NCBI RefSeq assembly: GCF_030035675.1
Contig: NC_084500.1
Coordinates: forward strand, 13,637,100-13,701,099
Direction of reading: 5' to 3'
Origin: Rhineura floridana
Taxonomy: Eukaryota; Chordata; Lepidosauria; Squamata; Rhineuridae
Length of the DNA stretch: 64,000 nucleotides
Of this stretch, positions 53,660 through 63,940 are shown one piece after another. Under the pieces are notes generated by a model. That model ran no database searches. It was given only the letters and a program-made list of their open reading frames with translations, and had not been told where the DNA came from. The translations under genes were made by a program, and so were the position numbers. Position 1 is the first letter of the stretch; each line of letters starts with the position of its first letter.

Positions 53660-53800
53660 GCACACCAGCAGCCCAATCCTATGCAAGTGCACTCAGGAGG
53701 AAGTTGCCCTTGAATGCAACGGGGCTTACTCAAGTGGCGCGCTTGGAGGCCAAGCTGCAGGTTTCCTAGGAGAGTAAGTCCCATGGGATTCAGAGCGCTT
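53660..53800. mobile_element. MITE family A variants
   Basis: GCAGCCCAATCCTATGCAAG, GCAACGGGGCTTACTCAAG and GAGAGTAAGTCCCATGGGAT. Confidence 0.45.
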
Positions 53801-54445
53801 TGCGCTCTTAGGATCCCGCTGCGCCTTTGACTGAAAACAAGAGAGTTTCAGTGTCCAAGACGTCTCCCGATCTTGCCCTTGTTCGTCTATTTGTGGAACT
53901 TTTGTCTTCCCTGTAGTAAAATGTTGACGAAAGGAGGGGGAAGAGGATGATTTGGGGGAGGGGTATGAAGATTCTTAATGGTTCCCTCCAGCCCCGCCCA
54001 TTGAATCCCTCCAATTTGAGCCAATTGGAGGGAAATTCTTGGTTGTGCAATTAGAGCGGATGTGGCCTCTTTTGCGCAACAAAGCCACTCCGCCCCCCAC
54101 CTGACTTTCTGGGGGCTTCCAGGCGACCTGTTTCTTGAGCGTTCATCCTGGGTTTGCGGGAGGTGAGACGATGTTGCCTTCGAGGAAGTGCGTGTTCCAC
54201 ACCTTCCAGAGGATTTCCCCCTCGCTTTCCTTGGGGGGGGGGAAGTCCGAGCATTTGGCCAAGCGGATTTGTTGCGCAAGACCCCCGCCAAACGACTCTA
54301 AGGGCACAATCTGAATTTGCCGGATCTGAGGGCCCTGTTTGTTTCTGAAGCTTTCATTCCTCTTTGTTTATGGAGAGGTTAGACGAGGTTGCATCAAAGC
54401 AAGGATTTCTAGTGCATTCATTTTCCCTATGGCACAAAGTCCATT

Positions 54446-54606
54446 CTTTTTGAAGCACACCCAAAGCATCCTGGGAACTGTAGTTTGTTAAGGGTGGTGG
54501 GAATTGTAGCTTTCTGAGGGGTCAACTACAGTTCCCAGGATTCTTTGTTGTTGTGTTGAGGGGATGAATGTGCTTTAAACGTGCTTTAAATATATGGGGT
54601 GTGTAT
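54446..54606. mobile_element. Palindromic MITE family C
   Basis: GCATCCTGGGAACTGTAGTT, GTGGGAATTGTAGCTTTC and AACTACAGTTCCCAGGATTC, outer TTTAAATATATGGGGTGTGT. Confidence 0.75.
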
Positions 54607-54977
54607 GGAAGACCCTCCAATCAACTGTAATTGCGCCCCCTCCCGGAATTTCCCAGTGTTGTGATTGAATCCCATCTGAAAACAGGTACAGTCTGGAAGC
54701 CCCCTTTGCAAGAAGGAAACGAAATGGGTGTGTGGTGCGTACTGGAAAACTGCCAAGGGATGGCAACGCTTGCTCTGTCGCAACGTCGTCTAACTTCCCC
54801 GCAAGCAAATCGAAAGGAATGGTCCTGAAACGGCCCCTGTCGGCGAATCTCCCGGCAAAGAAATCAGGAGGCATGGAAATGCCCAGAGTGGGAGGAAAGA
54901 AAGAAAGAAACTAGAGAGAGAGAAATTGGAGGAGGAAGGAGGGAGAAAGATCCCTAGATCCTAGATTCGTGGTCCTG

Positions 54978-55075
54978 CTCATTTATTTATTATTTCATAT
55001 ATTTATATACCGCTTAACCCATAAGCCCGTCTCTGAGCAGTTTACACAATAATAATGTGAACATAAAACAGGCGG
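54978..55075 (-). mobile_element. LINE 3' tail
   Basis: CATTTATTTATTATTTCATA, ATATACCGCTTAACCCATAA and GAGCAGTTTACACAATAATA. Confidence 0.6.
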
Positions 55076-55736
55076 CGAAACGAAGACTCTGCTCTGCGAT
55101 GCAGTGGGATGTAAAACTAAACTGCCATACAACGCAGGACAAAGCGATGCCATCTTTGGCGTCGGGGGGTCCCCGGAGGGCTCCTTCCCTTGCAAAGACC
55201 CCCCTCCAGCTAGCCAGCCCACCCCCGCAGGTCTGGGCTTCTCTTCCTCCCCCCCCCACAGCTCTCTGGCTCCAGCCGGCCCCCTCGGCTTCCGCCAGGC
55301 CCGCGACAGCTGCACCGGGCGGTGCCAAGGGACCCATTCGCCTTTGACTCCAGGCTGACCCCCCCGCCCTGCCCAGTGAAAAGCGCTGATGGGGGATGAA
55401 TAAGGCACAGGGGATGAGCATCGGATGCCCATCGACGGTTTGGGGAGGGGGGGGAGAGAGAAAGAACCCAGCTGCTTATTCCGAGGAGCTCGACTGAGGG
55501 ATCAGCCTGCCAGAGCTGGACTCCTCCGAAAGAGGAGATTTGGGAAAGAAGACCAGATCTATCTGGCTGTCTGGCTCTCCTTTCTCTGTCTTTTTTCGAT
55601 CTCCCCTTTATCCACTCTCTCTGTCTCTGGTTTCTCTCTCTCTCACGTCTTTCTTTCTCTTTAATTTAATCTTCCTCATTCTTTCTCTTTCTGTCATCTA
55701 GTTCCTTTTTCTTTCTCTCTCCTCTTAGTTAGTTAG

Positions 55737-55801
55737 CGAGGGGGCACGCCATGACTATCACAAAGGGAGCCTGGACTTCTGAATTTGCCACCACACTACT
55801 G
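55737..55801. mobile_element. hAT-like family N1, terminal fragment
   Basis: CCATGACTATCACAAAGGGA and TTTGCCACCACACTACTG form the right terminus only. Confidence 0.7.
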
Positions 55802-55814
55802 TACTCATGATTAC

Positions 55815-56100
55815 TGAAGAGGCGGTCCCAGGAATGGGGGGGAAAAAAACTAAATTCAGTTTGCATTTAAAGACAAGTCGACCTAATTTGCACTTTCTGA
55901 AACATTGGAACCATAACACAGCCGTCCTTCACAATTTGAAATTCTCCATGGCGGTTTCCCAGCCAAGTAGCATGGACAAGAATGCATATAACTGCGTAAA
56001 AATGCATGGATTTGTGTGGGGGGGGGAAATACAAACGTGTTATGTTGGGGAAAGTTGCTTTGCAAAAATGTGTATATTGGGCAAAATTGCATAGGTCGAC
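55815..56100 (-). repeat. Interspersed repeat family F
   Basis: AAGTTGCTTTGCAAAAATGT, AGAATGCATATAACTGCGTA AAAATGCATGGATTTGTG: the periodic ATGCATTTTT unit on the opposite strand. Confidence 0.55.
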
Positions 56101-56260
56101 AGACTCGCCCATTGGCAAGTAGTCCATTTTAATCCCATGACCATGAAGTCTGGGGCTGATGGAAGTTGGAGTCCTGCAATGCCTGGGAAAATGTCCACAT
56201 AGTTTCCCCGGCCCTGCCAATTGCTACACTGCATAGCATAGCAGCTCTCTAGGTTCACAG

Positions 56261-56264
<4 letters not shown>

Positions 56265-56302
<38 letters not shown>
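56265..56302. repeat. (CT)n
   Basis: Uninterrupted CT run of about 38 bases. Confidence 0.95.
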
Positions 56303-56306
<4 letters not shown>

Positions 56307-56499
56307 CTACCTGATTCTTCTAGCTAGAGACACTGAGGATTGAATTTGGGCTTTTCTGTAAGTTAACCAGGTGTTGTGCTTCTGAGTCTTGTGCAAGATC
56401 CCTCATGATGGACAAGTTTCCCTGAACAAGACATTGCCACTAGTCATTCTCTATAATGTGCACCTGCAGGGCAGGATCATTTCAGTTTGCTGGGGACCA

Positions 56500-57230
56500 T
56501 TGTCATGATTCTTAACTAATTTATATGCCGCTTGCATGCCACAATGACTTCGCAGCGTGGTATGATGTTAAGACAAATGTCTGCATAGTTGGGCCCTGGC
56601 AATTGTTGTTCGATTTTAAATAGTTTTAAAAACAGTTTTAATTGTTGATTGATGATTTTGTACTGGTCATTGACTGTAATAAAAATTCATTCATGAAATC
56701 AATGGTAAAAATCCACCCATCGTTTAAATAAAACAATAAAACAATTCATTCCAAGCATTTTAAACACCCATAATTGAAATATACAACAACACACCAATGT
56801 CTAACAATTAAGAAGGTTAAGAAACAATTAAAAGCGTTAGATCAGGAAGTTCAAATTCAGGGGAATGTTTGCCTAAAGAGAGGTGACTTCAAGAGCCGTC
56901 AGGATGCTGATACTGATGTTTTTCAGCAGGGAAGATGTTCCACAACACTGGGGCCACCAGTGAAAAAGCCCTGCCTCTGTGTCACCACAGCTCGCTGGAT
57001 AATGATGGGACTCAACAGGCCAGGCCTAGGTCCCCATGAGTTGAGTGTGGGCCCTAGAAAATACTCCAGAATTCTTGGCGGTGTGCTGGGATCCATTGGC
57101 AGATGCCAGGAGTTTCTTGTCAAGTCACTCTGGAATGGGTTCCCTAAAACAACAAGAAGAAGAAGCTTGGAAGAAGTGGTACCATGTAGTTGCATCCTCA
57201 CCATTTGCAGACAGCGGCATAAGCAAAATA
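56500..57230 (-). mobile_element. LINE-derived sequence, L2-like
   Basis: The block contains AATTTATATGCCGCTTGCAT, TTTTAAATAGTTTTAAAAAC and the CCAGTGAAAAAGCCCTGCC / TGTTCCACAACACTGGGGCC pattern seen near the ORF2 end of L2-like copies. Boundaries and strand are uncertain. Confidence 0.45.
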
Positions 57231-57274
57231 AAAGACAATGAAATAATAATGGCTCTCTACTCCCAATGCTACTG

Positions 57275-57708
57275 ACCCTTAATGGCTATGTTCTACCTCC
57301 ACTGGTGGAAACCACATGCTTCTGAAAACCCCTTGTGGGAGAGGGCAGGAAGGGAGAGTGCCATTGTGCACAGGTCCTGTTTGTGGGCTTCCCAGAAGAG
57401 ACATCTGGTTGGCCACTGCGAGGACAGAACCCAGGACTAGACGGGCCACTGGCTTGATCCAGCAGGGCTCAACTTACATTCCTCAAGCCAAAGTAGCTAC
57501 TAGCTAGGATGGCTATGTTCAATCTCCACTGTTGGTGGCAATACGCCTCTGAATATAAGTTGCTGAGAATCGTAAATGGTGCTGAGTTCTGTTGCACTCA
57601 GGTCCTGCTTTTGGGCTTCTCTTGAGGCATCTGGTTGGCCAGTGAGAGAAGGACATAGGACTAGATGGGCCACTGGGCTGATCCAGCAAGGCTCTTCTTA
57701 GATTCTTT
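57275..57708 (+). mobile_element. Two tandem CR1-like 3' ends
   Basis: 57275-57480 and 57498-57708 both read GGCTATGTTC...CTGGTTGGCCA...GGACTAGA[C/T]GGGCCACTGG then a GATCCAGCA[G/A]GGCTC end. Confidence 0.65.
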
Positions 57709-57953
57709 GTTGTTGTTATATGCCTTCAAGCCGATTACGACTTATGGCAACCCTATGGATCTTTTTTTGGATATGTTCATAGGGTTTTCATGGTAAGAGG
57801 TATCCAGAGGTGGTTCACCATTGCCTTCCTCTAAGCCTACGGCACCTGGTATTCCTAGGTGGTCTCCCATCCAAGAACTAACCAGGCCTGACCCTGCTTA
57901 GCTTCCGAGATGAGACAAGATTGGGCGTGTTCAGGGTAGTATGGCTGTAGGCG
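57709..57953 (-). mobile_element. 5S rRNA-derived SINE, full 5S head
   Basis: On the minus strand, 57952 to about 57838 follows 5S rRNA: GCCTACAGCCATACTACCCT, GAACACGCCCAATCTTGTCT, GAAGCTAAGCAGGGTCAGGC, TGGATGGGAGACCACCTAGG. The linker and the BovB-like tail (GGTTGCCATAAGTCGTAATC ... ATAACAACAA) follow. The target duplication is TCTTAGATTCTTT at 57696-57708 and TCTTAGAGTCTTT at 57954-57966 (12 of 13). The tail and duplication exclude a true 5S gene. Confidence 0.9.
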
Positions 57954-58004
57954 TCTTAGAGTCTTTAGGGGCTTACAATATTAACTGACCAAGACGGTAC
58001 ATAG

Positions 58005-58332
58005 GCCACATTCACACTGTACATTTATTCCACTATTATTCCACTTTAAACTGTCATGGTTTCCCCCAAAGAATTCTGGGAAAGGTGGTTTGTGAAGGAT
58101 GCTGAGAGTTGTTAGGAGACCCTTGTTCCCCCCACATACCTGCAATTCCCAGAGTTCTCTGGAAAGAGGGATTGATTGCTAAACCACTCAGAGCACCGTA
58201 GCTCTGGGAGGAGAATAGGGGTCTCCTAAAAACTCTCAGCACCCTTCATGAACTACACTTTCCTTGGGAAAGCCATGACTCTTTAAAGTATAATAATAGT
58301 GGAATAAATGTATGGTGTGAATGTGGCCTCAG
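58005..58332. mobile_element. Palindromic MITE family C, long complete copy
   Basis: The ends GGCCACATTCACACTGTACA and GTATGGTGTGAATGTGGCC are complementary. TTTATTCCACTATTATTCCA has its mirror at 58290-58310. CCAAAGAATTCTGGGAAAGG and CTCCTAAAAACTCTCAGCAC pair inside. Confidence 0.8.
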
Positions 58333-58689
58333 CTGAGTTTTTGTCTGCCCTCTTGTAAAGAATTATCCTCAAACAAACAAAATCATCATTGTAACAATAG
58401 AGGGAAGACAGGGATATGCAAACGTTAGCAAGACATTGAATGTGTTCAAATTTACTAGTGAACATATACAGGCCTTGTCTTGGATTGGCAGAAGATGAGG
58501 ATGACAGGTGTCAAGCGAAAGTCTTCCTTAAAAAAACAACAGGTGGGTTGTTTTGAAGGAGAACTTTTGACTGAGAGGAACAGGGACATTATTATACATT
58601 TTAAAAGGAAGTTAAATAAATGAATAGATCTACACATTTGGGCAGCGGTGATGATGATGGTGTATTGTATCATAGCACCATTTATATGT

Positions 58690-59100
58690 GCTACACTTTT
58701 ATTTGCTTATTTCAACAGTTTATATACTGTACTGCTGAATTATAGCCATCTCTAGCAGGAGAATGGAACTAAACATAAGTTAAAACACCACAATCAGAAT
58801 TCAGTTAAAATGCCTGCTGGAGTTTAAAAAAGTCTTCAGTGGGCACCAGAGGTTCAACGGGGAGAGAGTCTCTCTGATCACAACTGGGCGTTCCATAAAA
58901 TTGGGGCCACAGTACTGAACATGTGGCATCTGGCAGGTATGAGGGGTGCATCTGAGCCATGGGGGACTCCTAACAGTGACTCCCTGAAGAAGACCTCAGT
59001 GATCAGGCAGAGATATAAGGGATCAGGTGGTCCCTGGTGCCTCCTGGGCCCAAGTTGTTAAGGGCCTTGTAAATTAATACAAGAAAGTGGAAGCAGACAG
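58690..59100 (-). mobile_element. LINE-derived repeat, shared with 34945-35365
   Basis: AAATGCCTGCTGGAGTTTAA, AAGTCTTCAGTGGGCACC, CCTAACAGTGACTCCCTG and AAGGGCCTTGTAAATTAAT. Confidence 0.6.
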
Positions 59101-59339
59101 GTCCTTGCCCTGAGGACCTTCCAATCTAAAACTTGCCTCAGGAGTGAAAACGTTTGCATTTTTTTCCAAAAGGGGCCAAGCGGACTTGCACCCTCCTTTT
59201 GGGGTGGTGGTGAGGGAAGTTTCCCCTGTGCAATGGGGTGAAGCTGTCTAGGCTACAGGATACAAAGAATCAAGGGGGGGGGTGGAAGGGGAGGGGAAAT
59301 TAGGGAGCGGAGGTCAGGCTTGCAATTTGCTTCAGAAGT

Positions 59340-59700
59340 CCCCACGACAGGAGATCATTATACAAACCTGTTTGCCCCCCTCCTCCCCGCTCCCTGCAAA
59401 CCCTTTAAAATACCCACCTACACCCCTTAATGATTTTAGGAACCTGTAAGGGCAGTGATTTGGAAAGCGGAGCGCTTCCCCAGCAAAACCGCCAAAGCGA
59501 ACCTGCCTTTTGATCAGACGGGTTTGGAAAGGTTACATTGATTTATTGTCAGAGCTTCCTGGCAAAGCCTCCTCTCGTTTTGGGGCAAATAGTTTGAGAT
59601 GTGGGGTGGGGGAGAGAGAGAGAAAGAAAGCCAGCAGAGTAGAAGAGTCTAGCTTCCTGGCTTCATGCAGGCCGGTTGCTGTAGTAGGTCATTAACATGA
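59340..59700. promoter_or_regulatory. Single-copy candidate upstream enhancer
   Basis: This stretch is free of recognised repeats inside a dense repeat field, about 11 kb upstream of exon 1. It has balanced composition and several homeodomain-like ATTA/TAAT cores (59363, 59429, 59693) and an ATTGATTTATTG stretch (59538). Function is inferred only from the lack of repeats and motif texture. Confidence 0.25.
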
Positions 59701-59885
59701 GATGAGCTTCAGTGTGTGTGAGTGTGTAGATGGGTGGAAAGAGAATGAAATCTGTGCCCTTTTGTAGAAAAGTGTTTGCATGTACCAAAATTATTATTGG
59801 AGTCTTTTATTAGAATATTATTAACTTTTTACATTAGAATAGAATCCAGCCTTTGACAGCCTGGTGTCTTCCAATTGTTTTGGAT

Positions 59886-60260
59886 GAGTAGCGTAGAGGC
59901 AAATTCAGAAGTGCAAGGTCCCTTTATGTTAGTCACAGCTGCACCCCCCATTTTTGCTGCCGAGTTGAGGATGAGATCCTTGTTAATGCTTTCTCTCATA
60001 ATGGCCATCCCTAGGAGCCAATCAGCATGAAAGGGGACAGTGTTAGCTACTGAGAAGAGACTTCTCAGTGGCTGACTTACCTCCTTTCACTCTGATTGGC
60101 TTCAGTTTGCAGGAAAGTACAAGGAAGCATGTTAGAAGACTCTTCCGTTCATACTGATGGGCTCGCAGGATGTTGGAGACGTAGAGACCCTGCTGGGACC
60201 CTGGTCCCAAAAAAGTAAAGAGTCTAAGACCCCCTGAGACCCTGGATGACTACATCCCTG
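59886..60260. mobile_element. hAT-like foldback element, family N1
   Basis: GAGTAGCGTAGAGGCAAATT to GACTACATCCCTG. Flanks TTTTGGAT (59878-59885) and TTTTGGAC (60261-60268) agree at seven of eight bases. It is the left member of a local duplication with 62781-63150. Confidence 0.8.
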
Positions 60261-60480
60261 TTTTGGACTATAACTCCCATCAGCTCCAGCCAACACTACT
60301 GACTGGGGTTGATGGGAATTGTAGTCCAAAACATGTACAAGGCGCCAAGTTGGCAAAAGCCTATATAAGGTGATTCAGAGCTTGGAAAAGTTACTTTTTT
60401 TGAACTACAACTCCCATCAGCCCCAGCCAGCATGGCCACTGGATTGAGCTGATGGGACTTGTAGTTCAAAATAGCTAATG
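60261..60480. mobile_element. Two MITE family B copies
   Basis: 60261-60365 (TTTTGGACTATAACTCCCAT ... AATTGTAGTCCAAAACATG) and 60395-60473 (TTGAACTACAACTCCCATCA ... GACTTGTAGTTCAAAAT). The second is missing from the duplicate near 63250. Confidence 0.65.
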
Positions 60481-61060
60481 TTAGTCATACTTGGAGGAGT
60501 CCCACTGAAATCAATGGTGGACAGAAATGATTTGTATTAATAATGCAGGGCTGAGATTCCCAAACTTCATTCCGGGGGTCTGCAGCATGTCCGCATGAAA
60601 TATTCATGTTGATTTTTAATTGTGTTTTAATTGCTTCTTTCATTTCTTGCATTGTATTTTAGTGTACCACAGTTCTGAATTCTGTGGCATGTAGATAGTA
60701 ATACAATCAAATACAATATATAAGAAATCAAAGCAGCAGGAGCAGGAAAAATCACTAAGTGGTCTGCCAAGACCATCAGCAATTTTCAAGAGGTCCTTAG
60801 GGGAAAATGTTTGGGAACCACTGATATAGAGTGATAGCTAATGTTAGTCATACTTGGAGCAGACTCATTGAAGTCAACGTGTGCACTGAAACAATTCGTA
60901 TGAATAATTTAAGGTGACACTCATGTTAGTCATACTCAGAGCAGACCCACTGAACTCAGTGGGTTGTCTTCCAGTGTGAGTCCTTCTCATAGTAGACCCA
61001 TTGTAAATATTGGACATGACAAACTTTAGGTGAATGGGTTTACTCTCAGTAAAACTTAGT
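60474..61060. mobile_element. MITE family A copies, local cluster
   Basis: AGCTAATGTTAGTCATACTT units start at 60474 and 60836, with GTTAGTCATACTCAGAGCAG near 60923. Later arms CATAGTAGACCCATTG and GGGTTTACTCTCAGTAAAAC also belong to the family. 60551-60835 within this span is family G. Confidence 0.55.
60555..60835 (-). repeat. Interspersed repeat family G
   Basis: GATTCCCAAACTTCATTCCG at one end and AATTTTCAAGAGGTCCTTAG, TTGGGAACCACTGA at the other; inverse of 29035-29372. Confidence 0.55.
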
Positions 61061-61067
61061 TGGATAT

Positions 61068-61470
61068 AATCAGGGCCAGCGCCAGAGGGCAGCCAGGTTG
61101 GGCCCTGGTCGAGGGTCCCTGAAGGGCCCTTCCTTAGGGTAGGTGTTTAGTGCTCCCATTCTGAGATCTGCATCAGTGTCGGCTCCCAACCTTGCAGTGG
61201 ATCATAGAGAGGGAGCTCCCAGGCACCCCCTACAACTGCACAGGCCCGCAACACCCACCTGCATGCCCCACCTACCCCTCCCATTATGGTGCATGCTCCA
61301 TAGTGCGCATGTGTGCCATCAACCAAGATGGTGGTGGAGGCATCAGCCCCTTAGGGAAGCCTTGGCCGCCATCTTGGCTGATGGCAGGCATGTGCACACA
61401 GCGCGGCCAGCATTCACTGCAGCGGGAGAGGTAGGTGGCACATGCAGGCAGGCGCCGTCCCTGGACACAA
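61068..61470. mobile_element. DNA-transposon-like repeat
   Basis: It starts CAGGGCCAGCGCCAGAGGGC. The inner arms CAACCAAGATGGTGGTGGAG and GCCGCCATCTTGGCTGATGG are complementary. GCATGTGTGCCATC and GGCAGGCATGTGCACAC also pair. No transposase is seen. Confidence 0.5.
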
Positions 61471-62119
61471 TCCAGAATGCTTACTGAAATAATTCATATT
61501 AAAAATACAGGGTGATAGCCTATATTAGTCATAATGACTTAGCTGGATTTGCCCTTTAGTAGCTGAATAATTCTCCTAAGCACTCTTGCTATAATCGGGG
61601 AAGGCAAAGTCACAGGGGCCCAAATGAATATCAAAAATAAGTTCATCATTGGTATTGTTTGGCGAACTTCTCTGTTTGTAAATAGCGGCTGTGGCTTTGA
61701 GGATTTTCATTTTCGTCTTGTAATTTTGTACTCTATACATACACGCATCTACATGTTTGTGTGGGCAGTTGTTTACGTTCTTCGTCTGATTATTTCTCCT
61801 TTCCGTTTCCATTGGGGTCCCTGCTGGCTTTGTCTTTTTTCCCTTATATTTGGGGATCCTCTCCTTTCTATCTTTGGTTTTGCTATACCTCTTGCTGTAA
61901 TGCCTTATTGTCCAACAGGCATCCAGGATGCGGAAAGTAAAAACAAATAAATTCACATCTTACATAGTGGTTGCATAATGACCAGGTGGAATATCCACTG
62001 AAGGGGGCGGGGGATTCCGTTCTGATAGGTGCCAGAGGCTACATGTGAAAGTGCGTAGAATTTTATTTCAGGTTAGCAAACCCACGAGAGGATGAAAAGG
62101 AAGTCTCTGTGTGAAAGCG

Positions 62120-62600
62120 CAATGTGTGCAACTCATGTTCTATAAAACTACCTGTGTGATTTGCGTTGAATGCAGGGAGGGAAAGATCTGTCCCTTTTCG
62201 TTCTCCCAGCTTCTCATTTTTCCAAGTGTCAATTTAGTTCTCCGCATTTTTGCAGTTTTCTGTTTTGTTTTAAATCATCACAAAAATTCTTCAGCAGTTT
62301 AGTGCGAATCTCTCCTAATATACACATTTTTGTACGCAGTGTTGACTCATGTACACATTTTTGCAAGCTATTTCTCATCATATAATGCATTTTTCTATGT
62401 TATTTCCCCGAATATATTCCTTTTTATATGTCCTTTCCCCTAACATATGCATTTTTGTATACATTATTTGGTTCAAGAGCTGCATCGCAAAATTTGGGTA
62501 AGTGTGAATTTGGAAGGATATCTGTGTTTCAGTTCTCATATCGTTTTGGAAAGTGTGAATTTGATATATTTGGTTTGAAATGTTAACAAAATAGCTTAAT
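62120..62600 (+). repeat. Interspersed repeat family F
   Basis: GGGAAAGATCTGTCCCTTTT start, then a row of ACACATTTTTGTACGCAGTG, ACACATTTTTGCAAGC, ATGCATTTTTCTATG, ATGCATTTTTGTATAC units of roughly 35-40 bases. Confidence 0.65.
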
Positions 62601-62780
62601 GTCCCTAGTTGAATGTGTACGAGCCAAAATGATTTGGGAGAGCAAATATTTTTGTGTGTAAAAAATAATAAAATAAGTTGGTGTTTACAAAGATGCTGGA
62701 GGAAAATATGTGCATGAAGGGCGGAAGGAGCATATGTGTGCGCGTGTGAACCTGCACAGATTACTTTTTTAGCAGGGGTG

Positions 62781-63150
62781 CAGTAATGTACTGGCAGATT
62801 CAGAAGTGCAGGGTCCCTCCATGTTAGTCACAGCTTTTTTTGCTATGGGGTTGAGAATGAGATCCTTGTTAATGCTTTCTCCCATAACAGCGGCCATCCC
62901 TAGGAGCCAATCAGCATGAAAGGGGACAGTGTTAGCTACTGAGAAGAGTCTTCTCAGTGGCTGACTTACCTCCTTTCACTCTGATTGACTCCAGTCAGCA
63001 GGAAAGGACAAGGAAGCATGTTAGAAGACTCTTCCTTTTCATACTGATTGGCTCGCAGGATGTTGGAGATGTAGGGACCCTGCTGGGACCAAGCACCCAA
63101 AAAAGTAAAGGGTCTAAGACCCCTTGAGACTCTGGACAACTACACCCCTA
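62781..63150. mobile_element. hAT-like foldback element, family N1
   Basis: CAGTAATGTACTGGCAGATT to AACTACACCCCTA. The right flank TTTTGGAC equals that of 59886-60260 but the left flank has no matching octamer, so this copy appears to come from a local duplication. Confidence 0.78.
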
Positions 63151-63250
63151 TTTTGGACCATAACTCCCATCAGTTCTAGCCAGCACTACTGGCTGGGGCT
63201 GATGGGAATTGTAGTCCAAAACATCTACAAGGCGCCAAGTTGGCAAAAGC
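63150..63250. mobile_element. MITE family B
   Basis: TTTTGGACCATAACTCCCAT ... GGGAATTGTAGTCCAAAACA; duplicate of 60261-60365. Confidence 0.65.
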
Positions 63251-63359
63251 TGATATAAGGTGACAGCTAATGTTGGTCATACTCAGAGGAGTCGCATTGA
63301 AATCAATGTGTGCACTGAAATGATTTGTATTAATAATGCAGGGCTGAGATTCCCAAATG

Positions 63360-63635
63360 CCCCTGGGAGCCAATCAGCATGAATAGGGAGTGTTAGCTAC
63401 TGAGAAAAGTCTTCTCAATGGCTGACTCACCTCCTTTCACTCGGATTGGCTCCAATCAGCAGGAAAGGACAAGGAAGCATGTTTAAAGACCCTTCTCAGT
63501 GGCTAACACATTCCCCCTTCTTGCTGATTGGCTCATAGGATGCTGGAGACATAGGGACCCAGTTGGGACCCTGCTCCCAAAAAAGTAAGGGGTTTAAGAT
63601 CCCCCAGAGACCCTGAATGACTACATCCCTGCAAG
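63360..63635. mobile_element. hAT-like family N1, left end missing
   Basis: GGGAGCCAATCAGCATGAAT, CTCGGATTGGCTCCAATCAG, TTGCTGATTGGCTCATAGGA and GAATGACTACATCCCTG. Confidence 0.75.
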
Positions 63636-63639
63636 CTCA

Positions 63640-63940
63640 AGGGGCTCATTCCCTTCTGGACAACCTTCTGAAGGCCACATGGCAGAGCTAGGGCCAGAGG
63701 CAAAAGTGGGTGGAGCAACAAATGTAAAGAGCTCTGTAGAGTAGGGTAGTTTCTGCACATCCTCACGCACCTTCGTCTGTCCTCCATCCAGATGAACAAG
63801 AGGCATGATCAGAGTTCAAGGACACATTCTGGCCAGGCCAAAAATCCTCAAGAACAGTGTAAAGCAGGCCCAGTGAGGGTGTGTGTACCAAGGGCCAGAC
63901 AGAGATGCCTGGCGGGCCGCATTTAGCCCCTCAGGTTTCC
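63640..63940. mobile_element. hAT-like repeat, same family as 1450-1640 and 19845-20045
   Basis: AGGGGCTCATTCCCTTCTGG, AAGGCCACATGGCAGAGC, GGGTGGAGCAACAAATGTAA, GCCCAGTGAGGGTGTGTGTA and GGCGGGCCGCATTTAGCCCC. Confidence 0.5.
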
